Shown one piece after another: positions 33,396 to 43,464 of a DNA stretch of 64,000 bases (position 1 is the first letter of the stretch; each line of letters starts with the position of its first letter). Position numbers and translations under genes: made by a program. The stretch lies in IMG/VR virus record IMGVR_UViG_3300045996_000592, positions 62,001-126,000 of that record. One strand, 5' to 3'. The notes under the pieces are model-generated. The model searched no databases and was not told where the DNA came from. It saw only the letters and a program-made list of their open reading frames with translations. The DNA is from a virus.

Positions 33396-34712
33396 TTACG
33401 CCGCTATAAGGTTCCCGAATAATATCCACTCATCTGTACCAATCTTTTCCAGCGTAAGGCCGACGTACTTACCGGCAGCTTTCAGTTTATCACCGTAGGA
33501 GCGTATGGTCACACCCAAGCCAGGGGCTATAGTAAGAGCGCCTTCTCCCATCTGGATGGCGTTAATTTTAGAGCCGATCGGGAAGGCCACCGAGCTGTTC
33601 GGAGGAACCGTACCCACTATTGCCGTAGACTTGTTGAACTTAACGCTCCTGTTACGGTTCGTGAGGGCGAACGTGTGGTCAGACGTCACTTCAATTGAGG
33701 CGATGTCGTCTACGTCCGTGGCCGAGATAGTCGGTGATGATATAAGACCGAGGTTCGCCAGTGCCGTCTTTATGTTACCGGACGGGCGGGCTATCGGGGT
33801 AGCGTCCCAGAATCCGAGTTTATTCGAAGTGGCCCCGCCTATGGTGAACCCTTCCCCGTTCTCTGATTCGATGACATAACCGTCGGATATATAAAGTCCC
33901 CTCAGGACCGGTCCCAGATTGAATACAACCAAAGCTGTATTATCCGCGGCACCTGTGGCGTCCGATAGCAATACCCTGAGTTGGTTGGATGTACTCTGGT
34001 TGGTGAACACCCCGAAAGTATCCGTATTACGGACGAGGGTAGTAGCGTTCAGGGTAAATTGCACAAACACAATCTCGTCTGTACCCACCGTAATTACGTT
34101 AGTAAGCAGTAACCAGGATGTCTCCTTATTTCCACCTACAGTCCCATAAAGGACAGGGATGGCCCCTGAATCATCCATCTCGGCAGGCTCGTCAAAATCG
34201 GTAGCGCGGATAAGCCGCCACGGAGTACCGACGGACCCGGTATCATCGACCGTGTACACTCCGTTATGGACCGGGTTCGTCTGGTTTTTTATCAGCACCC
34301 TCTTGGTCTCTTCTACCTCTATCGTATCTAATACTAGTACACCGTTTGAGTTAGCGGTAAGTGTGGCCCCCACACCGGCGGTACCGTTACTATAGGTCGC
34401 GTCCAAGTGCGCAGTAGAGGCCGCGTGGACCGCTACGGCCGGGTTGATAGCAGCCAGTGCATTATCTATGGCTGTCTGGACAGCTTGTGTAGTCGGGTAG
34501 AGTGTGTTGTTAAGCGTCCCGAGGCTGGTAACCTTGTTAGCCGCTTCCTCGTAACCTTCCAGATCCGGTTTGTTCAGAATACCCGCCGGCGCCCCTTCTG
34601 CTGCGTCCCAGTCAGGTTTAACGTGCGCGGACCCCCCCTGGATCGCGTTGACCCTCCCCTTGAGTTGTTTAATGTCCTCGGTATTCTGTTTTATCTGCTT
34701 AATATCGTTCAT
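33396..34712 (-). CDS. Trimeric fibre-like protein with coiled-coil start (438 aa)
   Basis: The first 25 residues (IKQIKQNTEDIKQLKGRVNA) form a heptad coiled coil with a trimer look. A region at 95-240 (YSNGTAGVGATLTANSNGVL ... HNGVYTVDDTGSVGTPWRLI) is the beta repeat commonly found in tail and head fibres; the C-terminus is a globular beta domain (SKINAIQMGEGALTIAPG ... EKIGTDEWILFGNLIA). It overlaps the 279-aa fibre gene by one base. Probably a head- or tail-fibre subunit. Confidence 0.75.
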   Translation of the reverse strand: MNDIKQIKQNTEDIKQLKGRVNAIQGGSAHVKPDWDAAEGAPAGILNKPDLEGYEEAANKVTSLGTLNNTLYPTTQAVQTAIDNALAAINPAVAVHAASTAHLDATYSNGTAGVGATLTANSNGVLVLDTIEVEETKRVLIKNQTNPVHNGVYTVDDTGSVGTPWRLIRATDFDEPAEMDDSGAIPVLYGTVGGNKETSWLLLTNVITVGTDEIVFVQFTLNATTLVRNTDTFGVFTNQSTSNQLRVLLSDATGAADNTALVVFNLGPVLRGLYISDGYVIESENGEGFTIGGATSNKLGFWDATPIARPSGNIKTALANLGLISSPTISATDVDDIASIEVTSDHTFALTNRNRSVKFNKSTAIVGTVPPNSSVAFPIGSKINAIQMGEGALTIAPGLGVTIRSYGDKLKAAGKYVGLTLEKIGTDEWILFGNLIAA

Positions 34713-35551
34713 TAGGAGAAGTTGTTGTAGAGATATAGTTTTTCCCCATTACTCATCCCGGGAGTACTCTGGGAAGCGCTGGTTATTCTACCCTTGGCGT
34801 CCACTGTGATAGAAGGTATTTGGGAGGAAGAGCCGTAGGTTCCCGCTGATACCCCGGACGTAGCCAGGGTAGGGTTGGGGTAAGTCCCGGTAATATCTCC
34901 GCCGGCAGAACCAGATGGGGCCGCTGTGACCGTTATATCGGCTGTGCCGTTAAAGGCTACCCCATTGATGTTACGCGGAGTCTGAAGCGCGGTGGCTGTA
35001 CCGGCATTCCCCGTTACCGAGGTCTGGTCACCTGAGTTGGTACCCGAGGTGTTGGAAATGACAGTCAGCTGGGCGTCAGTGACATATCGTTTATTGGCAC
35101 TATCCGCTATATCCGCAGTAGTGGCATCTGCTCCAGCTGTGACCAACCCCTTACTGTCGTAGGTTATCTTGGTCTTGGTAGCACCTGTTATAGCCGCGTT
35201 ACCGGCCACAAAAGACGGAGCGAAATTTTCCCACTTACTTGTTGAAACATTATACTTGATCAGATCACCGTTCGCCAGCAATCCCAGGTCAACATCTGTA
35301 AGCGTAGAAAGGGAACCTCCCCCGCCACTACCCGAACCGCCTACCATCTCCCAGGTAGAGCCGTTATAGTAAATGAAGGTAAGGGCTATCCACGATTTAT
35401 CCCCTGAACCGAGGTCCCGGTTATTTATATAACCACCCGCCGGCAGGGGATCGTGGTAGACAATATAAGCATCCCCGCTCGTACCGGTACCATCAGCTAA
35501 AGCGGGGGTGTTTGTTACGCTGTTCCAATTTCCTTTATTGACGAGTAGCAT
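34712..35551 (-). CDS. Fibre protein with phage-tail repeat (279 aa)
   Basis: Contains the fibre repeat signatures [29 protein letters not shown] and [14 protein letters not shown], plus [13 protein letters not shown], all well-known modules of trimeric phage fibres. The N-terminus ([20 protein letters not shown]) reads like the head- or tail-proximal domain, with a Gly/Ser-rich linker near residue 75. It overlaps its neighbours by one base each. It is probably the shaft of a fibre that works with the 438-aa protein. Confidence 0.8.
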   Translation of the reverse strand: MLLVNKGNWNSVTNTPALADGTGTSGDAYIVYHDPLPAGGYINNRDLGSGDKSWIALTFIYYNGSTWEMVGGSGSGGGGSLSTLTDVDLGLLANGDLIKYNVSTSKWENFAPSFVAGNAAITGATKTKITYDSKGLVTAGADATTADIADSANKRYVTDAQLTVISNTSGTNSGDQTSVTGNAGTATALQTPRNINGVAFNGTADITVTAAPSGSAGGDITGTYPNPTLATSGVSAGTYGSSSQIPSITVDAKGRITSASQSTPGMSNGEKLYLYNNFS

Positions 35552-36252
35552 TAGGTGTTACGTTCGGCGTTGATCTTACCCCGCTGGAACTGGGAATTAT
35601 CATCCAAGTCCCCTCCGAGGATAGAGGCCGCTTCGTCAATAATAAGTTCGACGATTTCGTCCTTGAACTCGCAGGTTACGTCAGCAGCGGCCAGTACCCC
35701 GGTCTCGGGGTCGGTAGAACCGTTAAATACTATATTCCGGGGTTTACGGTAGTAGGACACCAGCGGCTCGGTTATATCAAACTCACCGTTGGTATAGATT
35801 CTTATTTTATCCCCAAAAAGCGTATAGAAGGTAGTCCGCCAACTGTAGGAAGGTTTTCTGCCGTCATCCATTAGATTGATATCCACGTCGGACTCCTCTC
35901 CCTGGAACAGAATAAGGGGACGCGGGCAACAGCAGCCTTTACCGGCCTTAGCCGACACCCGGGCGAAAACGAGGTAGTCATCCGGAAAGGTCGTAGATTC
36001 GAAGTAGATACTCTTCTTTACGAAGGGGGCGGTCCACTCTTTCAGTAGCTGCTGGAGGTCTGCCTGTGCACCGGAGGTTTCTTCCCTGCCGGTCCTGGTC
36101 TGGTTATATCCTCTCAGCTGTCTCCTGACCCATTCCCGCTGCGCCTTGTTGAAGGCTTCCGCTATCTGCCAGTTAGGTATATTGTCCAGATCATCCGAGT
36201 CAAGTTTATTGAGACGGTTTTTGATCTTGAGTCGTACTAACTGGTTATTCAA
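35551..36252 (-). CDS. Head-tail connector/tail ring protein (233 aa)
   Basis: The helical N-terminus [21 protein letters not shown] is a pattern I know from crAss-like phages' structural proteins encoded soon after the capsid gene; the middle is beta-rich and the C-terminus helical ([20 protein letters not shown]). It probably belongs to the connector or ring assembly below the portal. It is 11 nt from the upstream gene and overlaps the fibre gene by one base. Confidence 0.65.
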   Translation of the reverse strand: MNNQLVRLKIKNRLNKLDSDDLDNIPNWQIAEAFNKAQREWVRRQLRGYNQTRTGREETSGAQADLQQLLKEWTAPFVKKSIYFESTTFPDDYLVFARVSAKAGKGCCCPRPLILFQGEESDVDINLMDDGRKPSYSWRTTFYTLFGDKIRIYTNGEFDITEPLVSYYRKPRNIVFNGSTDPETGVLAAADVTCEFKDEIVELIIDEAASILGGDLDDNSQFQRGKINAERNT

Positions 36253-36263
36253 GGGTTATCGGA

Positions 36264-37265
36264 TTATTGGTTGAGGTAGTAGTCACACTCCTTCTGGAGC
36301 TTCTTGAAGATGTCTTCGTGAACCGGGTTTTTCAGGAACAGGAACACTTCTTCTTCATTACGACCGAGTACGGTACCTTCCTTCATGAAGTAGATGAAAC
36401 CGTCGTTCTTGGCGTCGATGAACTTATAGGCCTTGGCCACCTTAATGAGACCGCGGATAATAAGTTCTTCCATCGTGAGCTTACAGGCTTCCACGAACTG
36501 TTCAGCAGCCCTTTTCTTATTCTTCTCCCATAGTTCCCCTTCTATGAAGCGGTCCATGTTGGTATAGGTGATGCTTACAGGGGTAGACTTCTTGTACTGG
36601 GTAGGGTCTACGTCGATATAACGCGCCACCAGGATAAGCATATCCGGGTTCTCGTCACGCATATCCTCCAGCTTGGTCTTGGCCCTGTTCTTGATGCGGC
36701 GGTTCTCCTCGGTAGAAGCTGAGGTAGTCTCCAGTACGTCGAGGTACCAGCGGTATTTACGTGGGTTCTTCTGGGCAATCTCCAGGGACGGGGCTATATT
36801 ATTATAACTACCGGCCTCGATCGCGTGTTTCAGTATACGGTCATAAGGATCGGCTACGTCGATGTACCTTACCTTATTAGATAACCAGATGGTGAAGCGT
36901 TCACCGTCAAAGAACTTGACATTATGTGGGTTAAGTTTAGACTCCTCCCAGAATTTTGGAGATTTAGGCTCAGGGGCCATACCGAAGATCATCTTCTCGA
37001 TCTCGTGAACTTCTTTACGGATCTCGGCTATTTTAGCCTTCTTTTTATCTTCAGGGAGCTCCTGTACTGCACGGTCATATTCATCCAGGCCAGTGACAGC
37101 CTTGGCCACCCCGTTCTCCTCCTTTATCCAGATGGGCTCAGGGACGGCGCCGCCTTCCATTAGTACTTGTCCGTGGTTCTGTAAACCCATATTTTCCACG
37201 GTAGGATCGAAATTGGGTTGGATAGCGATCTTGGTCCTGGTGTTTGTTCCTTTAAGGTGCTGCAT
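36264..37265 (-). CDS. Conserved post-capsid protein, possible auxiliary capsid or structural protein (333 aa)
   Basis: Highly charged, starting MQHLKGTNTRTKIAIQPNFD, with a coiled-coil region at 70-95 (DKKKAKIAEIRKEVHEIEKM) and helices at 165-215 and 225-330. It lies just after the capsid transcription unit, where crAss-like phages encode an auxiliary capsid or related protein, and I recognise the type as conserved in Bacteroidota phages. A biochemical role is not known. Confidence 0.6.
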   Translation of the reverse strand: MQHLKGTNTRTKIAIQPNFDPTVENMGLQNHGQVLMEGGAVPEPIWIKEENGVAKAVTGLDEYDRAVQELPEDKKKAKIAEIRKEVHEIEKMIFGMAPEPKSPKFWEESKLNPHNVKFFDGERFTIWLSNKVRYIDVADPYDRILKHAIEAGSYNNIAPSLEIAQKNPRKYRWYLDVLETTSASTEENRRIKNRAKTKLEDMRDENPDMLILVARYIDVDPTQYKKSTPVSITYTNMDRFIEGELWEKNKKRAAEQFVEACKLTMEELIIRGLIKVAKAYKFIDAKNDGFIYFMKEGTVLGRNEEEVFLFLKNPVHEDIFKKLQKECDYYLNQ

Positions 37266-37269
37266 TGGT

Positions 37270-37509
37270 TTATGTTGGTTTTTGGTTTTCTTCTGGTTCG
37301 AGGAGCCCGTCTACGTCGATATACGCTACCGTCTTTTCTACACCATCCTCCCCTTTGAAGGTGGCTACGTTCACGTCGGATAACCGGTCTATGGAGAGGA
37401 AGAGTATATCGTCCCCGTCAAGGGTCGGTATGGTCACTTCTACATCCCCGTTACCATGTACCTCAAGCAGGTTCTCCAGGTGGCAGATGAGCTGGTTTAG
37501 TTTGACCAT
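37270..37509 (-). CDS. Hypothetical small phage protein (79 aa)
   Basis: The pattern LICHLENLLEVHGNGDVEVT followed by LDGDDILFLSIDRLSDVNVA is a small alpha/beta protein widely found in phages (a 'L...LE....hGd.eV....dg' motif). Function unknown. Its ATG overlaps the end of the 24-aa membrane peptide gene. Confidence 0.65.
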   Translation of the reverse strand: MVKLNQLICHLENLLEVHGNGDVEVTIPTLDGDDILFLSIDRLSDVNVATFKGEDGVEKTVAYIDVDGLLEPEENQKPT

Positions 37510-37571
37510 CGTTCGATCAGTTTTATGAGGCCGGACAGCAGGATGATAAAGAGTAGTATTAGACCGGCCAT
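37497..37571 (-). CDS. 24-residue transmembrane peptide
   Basis: ATG at 37571, stop at 37497: MAGLILLFIILLSGLIKLIE plus RWSN, a single membrane helix with a basic/polar end. It is the first ORF after the promoter at 37592 and its end overlaps the next ATG (TGGTCAAACTAA contains ATGG...), suggesting coupled translation. It may be a membrane toxin-like or lysis-tuning peptide; it could also be a leader peptide. Confidence 0.45.
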   Translation of the reverse strand: MAGLILLFIILLSGLIKLIERWSN

Positions 37572-37591
37572 AGGTTAGAGGGCTCTCTATA

Positions 37592-37623
37592 ATAATATAC
37601 TCAAAAAACAGGAGAATAAAAAA
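37592..37623 (-). promoter_or_regulatory. Candidate promoter after the capsid terminator
   Basis: Minus-strand TATATTAT (37592-37599) preceded after 20 nt by TTTT in place of TTTG. The downstream sequence TATATTATTATAGAG matches the other late promoters; the upstream box overlaps the T-run of the capsid terminator. Confidence 0.5.
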
Positions 37624-37654
37624 TCCGGCAAACTCACAGGGAATCTGCCGGATT
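37612..37654 (-). terminator. Intrinsic terminator after the major capsid gene
   Basis: Perfect 9-bp stem AATCCGGCA/TGCCGGATT (arms 37622-37630 and 37646-37654 on plus, 15-nt loop) followed on the minus strand by TTTTTATT. It lies about 30 nt after the capsid stop. Confidence 0.85.
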
Positions 37655-37683
37655 ATAGGGGTTAAGTTTAGTGAAAAACCCGG

Positions 37684-39315
37684 TTACAGGGATGAGCCGT
37701 TTACAGGATTTTTCATGACGATTTTTAATAATTTAGAACTATCTTTAACCCATATGGATTTATGGCGCTGCTTCATGTACACCTTATAACCTGAGAACAG
37801 GCCGTTAGACTGGAAGCCTGACGTAGATCCCATGTAGTCGGTATCACCGTTCTGGTAGAACCACTTCAACTGGTGCTCGGGGTGCTGGATCAGCTGGATG
37901 TTACCGTCTTCCTGGTCAGTTACGTCGTTGATCAGGAAGCTGTAAGAACTCAGCGGGAAACCGTCTATGATCGGGTTCTCGATATCGTTGTTGTGTACGT
38001 TATCGAAGGCCGGAGACAGTTCGAAGTAGCAGGTAGCCACGAACGGTATCTTGATCGAATCGAACGCGAAACCGTACTGGAGGTTCATAGAACCGCGGCT
38101 GGCGTTGATAGCGCCGATCTCGGTAGCGTTGATCACGAAACCTGAGTTAACACCTGCGTTTTTAACCGCTTCGTTAACGAGCTTCATACCACCCATGCCG
38201 GTCTTGATCTTCAGGATACGGCCTGATTCAGGTCCTTCCCATTCAACTTTACCGTTGAAATAGTTGAAGATCTCTGTCTTGAACAGATCCAGAGTGAATG
38301 TACCCTTATTGTAGATACGCTTGTAGTTGTTGTCCAACTGTTTCCACAGGCCTACAGACAGGCGGATGTCGCCGGCGCCGTCAGGGTTCTGTATCTTACC
38401 GCCCTTACCCCACATACACTGGGTCTCGATGTCGCGCGCGATCTTTGACAGACACACACCTTCCATCTTGGTAAGGAATGTACGGGAGAGTGTACCGTTA
38501 GCTTTTGCCTTCTTCACCCACTCAGCGCCCATGGTTTTAACCAGTGAGTCGATGTTGGCAATAGAAGGATCTATTTTCGGATCGTAGCATCTCCACAGTT
38601 CAGTAACCGGGATAGTACCGTTGGCGTTGATGTAACCTTTAGCGATCGCGTCAGCCTGGGAAGTGAAGCCCAGTGACTGAGAAGCCCACGCCTGGCCTAC
38701 GAAATTGTAGTACTCACGGTTACCGCCGGATATCTCGCCCATGTCGTTGTACTTCTGGTCGTACTCACCCATGGCCGAACCGACAGAGAACCACTTGGTA
38801 CCTGATGCCAGGTATGTGTTATCGAGGTAGTCTGATTGAGAGTTACTCAGCATCTTAACGGTATAGATGTAGCTATCCCCGGTGCGGATGATAGGGTCGT
38901 GTGTTACCACGCATTCCTTACCGTTATATTTATCGTAGGTGATGATCTCACCGTGGCCCCAAGCACGCTTGTTTACCTGGATCTGGAACGGAAGGCCGTC
39001 AGCGCCCTTTGTGGTAACCGAGCTCATTGGGTCGCCGGTGATATAAGGAAGGTCCGTTACTACCGGAGTGCTCCACTTGAACCTACCCTGCAGGTCAGTG
39101 ATCTGGCGGGTATTCTTACCGCCGAACGCGGCCATAGAGTAAATAGGAGCCTCCACCTTCTGCTTCATAACCCAGAAGTCTACTGGACCGAAATCATCGG
39201 GTGAGGTGTTTTTCAGCATCTGGGCCATGTGCTGGCTGTCCAGGTGAGAACCGAAGTTTTTGATCACGGTGTCACGTAAAAAGATGCCATTTGAGTTTAA
39301 AGACGGCGTCGCCAT
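37684..39315 (-). CDS. Major capsid protein (543 aa)
   Basis: Length, position after portal and scaffold-like genes, private terminator and composition fit an HK97-fold major capsid protein of crAss-like size. Recognisable stretches include MKQKVEAPIYSMAAFGGKN near residue 50, GKGGKIQNPDGAGDIRLSVG in the middle, and a C-terminal P-domain-like end (GLFSGYKVYMKQRHKSIWVK). The N-terminal 60 residues (the N-arm) are helical and precede LQGRFKWSTPVVTDL. The start follows AACCCTAACCTAAACCCTCAAG, a repeated form of the leader motif, in a 46-nt spacer after the scaffold gene. Confidence 0.85.
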   Translation of the reverse strand: MATPSLNSNGIFLRDTVIKNFGSHLDSQHMAQMLKNTSPDDFGPVDFWVMKQKVEAPIYSMAAFGGKNTRQITDLQGRFKWSTPVVTDLPYITGDPMSSVTTKGADGLPFQIQVNKRAWGHGEIITYDKYNGKECVVTHDPIIRTGDSYIYTVKMLSNSQSDYLDNTYLASGTKWFSVGSAMGEYDQKYNDMGEISGGNREYYNFVGQAWASQSLGFTSQADAIAKGYINANGTIPVTELWRCYDPKIDPSIANIDSLVKTMGAEWVKKAKANGTLSRTFLTKMEGVCLSKIARDIETQCMWGKGGKIQNPDGAGDIRLSVGLWKQLDNNYKRIYNKGTFTLDLFKTEIFNYFNGKVEWEGPESGRILKIKTGMGGMKLVNEAVKNAGVNSGFVINATEIGAINASRGSMNLQYGFAFDSIKIPFVATCYFELSPAFDNVHNNDIENPIIDGFPLSSYSFLINDVTDQEDGNIQLIQHPEHQLKWFYQNGDTDYMGSTSGFQSNGLFSGYKVYMKQRHKSIWVKDSSKLLKIVMKNPVNGSSL

Positions 39316-39361
39316 ATAGGTCTTGAGGGTTTAGGTTAGGGTTTGTAGTTAATAGGGTTAT

Positions 39362-40597
39362 TTATCGTTCGAAAAAGTTCCGCTCAGGTCGTTGTATCTT
39401 GGATTTACCGGTGGACTTCGAAGTATTATCGTCCGTCCTTATCACCGGGAGGGAAGATCCTGATTTACCTTGTGTGGTCTTCAGTCTCCGGACATGATCT
39501 TCGGTGGCTTTATTCTTACCCCTCTGTTCAATGGCCTCCATGAAGCGTTCCCGGTCTTTAAGTAAGAAGAGTGCTTCCGCTATCCTTGAGTAGTCAGCCT
39601 CGGGGCCGAACTGGTATTTTTCTATCAGGTGGGCGAACTCGTTGGTTGGTTGCCCGGAAAGGGATTGGTAGTTCAGTTGGGTAAGGCCAGTGAACAGTTC
39701 ATTCTGGTCTTTTGTGGTCAGCTTCAACCCGTTCAGTTCGCCTGGTTTGAGGGCGTCGTGTACGTTTTTGACGTAAGCCTGGGCTGCCGCCTGACGCTGC
39801 CTGTTGGCCTCTTCCTGCTGGGCGAGTTTGGCCTGAACGACCTCCTCCTGCATCTTATCCAGCTTAGGTTTGAAGTTCTTGGCCTTATCCTCGATCTTAC
39901 CGAGGTCTTTTAGTTCACCGATCTCGGCCTCGATCTCTTCGGATGTACCGAACTCCTTGGCCTGGAGATAAGAGCGTACTATGTGTACCTGGTCCTCTTC
40001 TTTTTCAGGGTCGAGGTTATTCATCTTCTGTACCTGTCCGAGGACGCTGAAAATACCTTCGATATCAGAACCTCCTTCGAGGGCGTATTTTACGGCTACT
40101 TTCAGTTTTTCGGGGAGTACTTCAAAGAGCTGCTGGGGGGCCTCCTGGCGTATTTTGTTCTCTACCGCCCTTAGATTCTCGTCTACAAGTTCTTCAAGGT
40201 CCTTCTCCGGCTGGCGGTTGAGGTATTCCTCTACTGTCTCCTTAGACTCGTCGTAATCGTCGAACGCGAAGAACGCGCCGGACTCGATCTTTTTATTCAG
40301 GAGCTTTACCAGGGCTGATTTATCTGTCTTGGCGCGGCCGGGTTTTTTCTCCTCGGCGTCTTCTTCAGTTACCTCTTCGTCGAGGACTGATAGATCAACC
40401 GGTTCATCAGTCTTAGTAGCAGGATCAGGAGTTTTGTGTTCTTCTTCAACCGGCTCATCTAATACGGATGTGTGGTCTTCCTGTTTAAAGAATTTTGTAT
40501 CTATTTTCTCCGCCGGAATGACCATCTCAGGGGTCGTCCCGAGGTTATCCCAATCGTCAAGATTGATATCTACCTCGTTAGTAGTTACTTCAGCCAT
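39362..40597 (-). CDS. Acidic coiled-coil protein, candidate capsid scaffold (411 aa)
   Basis: Very acidic first third (residues 1-105; EEVTEEDAEEKKPGRAK), a helical middle with long Glu/Gln/Lys coiled coils (residues 255-290, MQEEVVQAKLAQQEEANRQ), and a basic tail (GKSKIQRPERNFFER). A Glu-rich helical protein between portal and capsid genes is the usual scaffold position, and the basic C-terminus would bind capsid. It has the strong promoter at 40665-40696. Direct homology was not recognised. Confidence 0.7.
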   Translation of the reverse strand: MAEVTTNEVDINLDDWDNLGTTPEMVIPAEKIDTKFFKQEDHTSVLDEPVEEEHKTPDPATKTDEPVDLSVLDEEVTEEDAEEKKPGRAKTDKSALVKLLNKKIESGAFFAFDDYDESKETVEEYLNRQPEKDLEELVDENLRAVENKIRQEAPQQLFEVLPEKLKVAVKYALEGGSDIEGIFSVLGQVQKMNNLDPEKEEDQVHIVRSYLQAKEFGTSEEIEAEIGELKDLGKIEDKAKNFKPKLDKMQEEVVQAKLAQQEEANRQRQAAAQAYVKNVHDALKPGELNGLKLTTKDQNELFTGLTQLNYQSLSGQPTNEFAHLIEKYQFGPEADYSRIAEALFLLKDRERFMEAIEQRGKNKATEDHVRRLKTTQGKSGSSLPVIRTDDNTSKSTGKSKIQRPERNFFER

Positions 40598-40664
40598 AAG
40601 GTTTGTTGGTTTTAGACGGGGTGGGTATGAGAAACCCGGGAAAGAGAACTTCCCGTCACTAATA

Positions 40665-40696
40665 ATAAACTAAGGATAATCTTTTAGATATCCAAA
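40665..40696 (-). promoter_or_regulatory. Bacteroidota-type promoter of the scaffold-capsid unit
   Basis: Minus-strand TTTG (40693-40696), 20 nt, TAGTTTAT (40665-40672), followed by TATTAGTGAC. Near-identical to the promoter at 30901-30932. Confidence 0.8.
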
Positions 40697-40711
40697 AAAC
40701 TTTTTCGGTAA

Positions 40712-43459
40712 TTATTTTTTCTTGGCGTCCTTCTGCTTCTTCAGGGCTGCCTCCTTAACCCGGTGCTGGACGAGCTCCTCCCGTGTACGGGCATTTTCTG
40801 CATCAACCTTCTGACGCTGTATGTCCAGCTTCTGACGTTCGAGGTCGGTCTTAGTGAGGTGCTGTATCTTCTTAAAGTTCATCTCCTCCTGGAAGTTGGA
40901 CTGGGCCTGTATGCTGTCCAGTTCCTCCTGGTAGGCGTCCACTCCGGCCTGCGGGTCCTCGGCATCAGCCGCTCTTGACGCAGCCTGTATCCGGGCTATC
41001 AGTACATCTTTGAGCCGCTCTTTTTCGGATTCTGCGTCACTGTGATCCCACTCCATCTGTTTCAGCCTCATCTCCTGCTCCAGCTCCGCCTCGTGCTGCC
41101 TCTTCTGCTCTTCCAATTGGGCCCGTTGGTTCTGCTCCATCTTCATTTCTATCTCGTGAACTACCTTATCGAGTTCCGCGAGGTTATCAGCCTTCAGCAC
41201 CTTGGCGAACGCTATACCTGTACCGGTGGTATTATCGTTCATCATCTTCTGCTTTACCTGTGCGAGTACCTGGCGGGCGTTGATCTCGGTAACACCCATG
41301 ACGTTGATATCCCGGAGGAGCAGTTTTGTACCGTCTATACGGAAGGTCTCCCTCATATTATTATCCGTCACATACTGAAGGGTGACAGAAGGGTTGGTGG
41401 AGTTATAATACTGTGCGAGTTCCGTCCTCATCTGGTGAACACGGGGCATCAGGTGGTCGCAGTGCTGGGTGAAATACATCTCCGTCTGATCGTAGGAACG
41501 GTTAAGCGCTTCCTCGAACCCTTTGGCAGACTGTTCCTGGGCTATAGGTTGTCCCAGTCGCTGGGCGTTGAATCCGATAGATTCGAACGCGGCCTTCTTC
41601 AGATACTCTGCCTGCTGTATCAACCCGAGTATCCGGTTGGTTTGTGACAGGTCGGCTACGTGGGTCTGGTTGAACTGGCCGGTACCCTGGATGTTCTTGG
41701 TGGAGTGGTCCAGTACGGCTACGTTATACTGCCGCATGGTGGTCACGAAGTTGTTGAAGTCCCAATCCTCACCCATGGAGTGTTTAGGGATGGTGTTCTG
41801 GTCGATGATAAGAACCGACCCCATCTCGTCTATCCGGATGTCGTCTATCTTATTGTGGACCATATTGAACCCTATCTGGTAAGGAAGCAGCCTTCCCACC
41901 ATAGGTACGGAGATCGTATGCCTGTCGGAGAATACCGCGCCCTCCACAGGGAGCTTTACTCCCCAGATATTATCGTCACCCTTGAATTGGAACGGCAGCC
42001 TTCCCGGTTTACCCCCGTTGAGACCGAGGTATATCGGTTCAAACCCATCCGGGTTATTCATCCCGAACCAGCTCGGCCGGTTGGGGCCTACTTTATAACC
42101 GCCCCAGACCTCGTTGGCCCAGAACCAGTCTATATGCTCTCCGAAAACGAGGTTGCGCTTGGTCTTCTCTTTATATACGGTTGTGTCGTAGATGGGTTTA
42201 TCCACGACTTTGTAGGTCTCGTCTATGATGGTCTTGATGGGAACCGGTGAACCGGGAACTATCTTGGTAAGCTCACCAAACTTACGCTGCGTCTTCCAGT
42301 AGACCGTAGATACCCTGATGTAGGTGTTCTGGCGGTCATTGGTCTGCAGGTCCTCTGAGTTCAGTAGGGTTTCCAGTACGACGTCCCCGTGGTTATTCAT
42401 GAACTCATGCCGGCTCATGTACTGGCGCATACCGAGACTCGGCCCCTGTGTATTCCACTCGTAGGACTGGGTGTTATCGTAGTAGGAACCGTCGTTCGGC
42501 ATGTCCAGGGTGTACATAGCCGCCCTTACAGGGTGCATCTGTTCCAGGGACTCCATCTGCTCGGCGGTCATCAGCCATCCCAGTTTGTCTATGACGTCGG
42601 GAACCGTCATCACGTCATAGTTGACTATCCAGCTGGCGTTACTCATCCAGCGTTCCCCCGGTGATTTATGGTAGGCAGTAAGCAGCGTACTCCAGAGTTC
42701 CGGCTCGTAGTCGTCTTCCTTCATCCGGAAGTGCCAGAACTCGCGGTCTGTAGCCAGGTTGTCAATGAATGCCATATCCTCCAGCTCATTCATGTGGAAG
42801 CGCTTATCGTCTACCGCCTGCTGCTTCTGGGCCCACTCCGCGTAGATATCCCGGTAGGACGTCCTGTAGAACTCCTGTAGTTCCGGTAACTGTTTCAGTA
42901 CATCCGGCTGCAGCTGTTTCTGAACCTCGGGATCACCGAAGTCAGCGCCAGAAGACCGGAGTCTCTTCACCATCCGGAACTCTGCGTCAGCGATAAGGAT
43001 CTCCTCGAGTTTACTCTTTTTGTCCTGCTCCAGTTCGCTGAGGCTCTGCTCGTCGGTGGTATAGTAAATAAGTTTGGACCGCCTCTTACTGAACTCAGTA
43101 CGGAAGCAGTCTATTATAGTAGGGATGATGGGGTAGAACCTAAGCTCCATCCCGGTCTGCGTATCCTCGGACAACAGATCGACCATATCACTCATCTCGT
43201 TATCTTCGGTGGGGATGTAGTCGGTGCGGTCGATGATACCCTTGGCCGCCTTATAATACTTCAGGAGTTTAGGGGCAGTCGTTCTCAGCTGGCGGATACC
43301 CTGCCACTCGATAAAGTCGAGTACGTTAGCAGCCCACAGGTCATCCTTCTGGTCGGCCGGCAGCATCTGGTAAGGCTGGGTCAGACTCCCGAAAGAAGAG
43401 GGTTTTTTAACTTTCGCACCGTTCTTTAGGTCCGAAGATGAATACACACTTTTGGGCAT
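40712..43459 (-). CDS. Portal protein (915 aa)
   Basis: A long protein with the portal organisation of crAss-like phages: N-terminal clip/wing region with FYPIIPTIIDCFRTEFSKRR near residue 110 (the crAss-like portal pattern 'FYPIIPxIIxxxxxEF'), a central beta/alpha core (residues 300-560), and a C-terminal helical barrel plus a long Glu/Gln coiled coil (residues 790-915, EQKRQHEAELEQEMRLKQME). It forms the DNA entrance vertex and docks TerL. It lies between a 78-aa gene after TerL and the scaffold gene, the canonical order. Confidence 0.85.
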   Translation of the reverse strand: MPKSVYSSSDLKNGAKVKKPSSFGSLTQPYQMLPADQKDDLWAANVLDFIEWQGIRQLRTTAPKLLKYYKAAKGIIDRTDYIPTEDNEMSDMVDLLSEDTQTGMELRFYPIIPTIIDCFRTEFSKRRSKLIYYTTDEQSLSELEQDKKSKLEEILIADAEFRMVKRLRSSGADFGDPEVQKQLQPDVLKQLPELQEFYRTSYRDIYAEWAQKQQAVDDKRFHMNELEDMAFIDNLATDREFWHFRMKEDDYEPELWSTLLTAYHKSPGERWMSNASWIVNYDVMTVPDVIDKLGWLMTAEQMESLEQMHPVRAAMYTLDMPNDGSYYDNTQSYEWNTQGPSLGMRQYMSRHEFMNNHGDVVLETLLNSEDLQTNDRQNTYIRVSTVYWKTQRKFGELTKIVPGSPVPIKTIIDETYKVVDKPIYDTTVYKEKTKRNLVFGEHIDWFWANEVWGGYKVGPNRPSWFGMNNPDGFEPIYLGLNGGKPGRLPFQFKGDDNIWGVKLPVEGAVFSDRHTISVPMVGRLLPYQIGFNMVHNKIDDIRIDEMGSVLIIDQNTIPKHSMGEDWDFNNFVTTMRQYNVAVLDHSTKNIQGTGQFNQTHVADLSQTNRILGLIQQAEYLKKAAFESIGFNAQRLGQPIAQEQSAKGFEEALNRSYDQTEMYFTQHCDHLMPRVHQMRTELAQYYNSTNPSVTLQYVTDNNMRETFRIDGTKLLLRDINVMGVTEINARQVLAQVKQKMMNDNTTGTGIAFAKVLKADNLAELDKVVHEIEMKMEQNQRAQLEEQKRQHEAELEQEMRLKQMEWDHSDAESEKERLKDVLIARIQAASRAADAEDPQAGVDAYQEELDSIQAQSNFQEEMNFKKIQHLTKTDLERQKLDIQRQKVDAENARTREELVQHRVKEAALKKQKDAKKK

Positions 43460-43464
43460 AGAGG

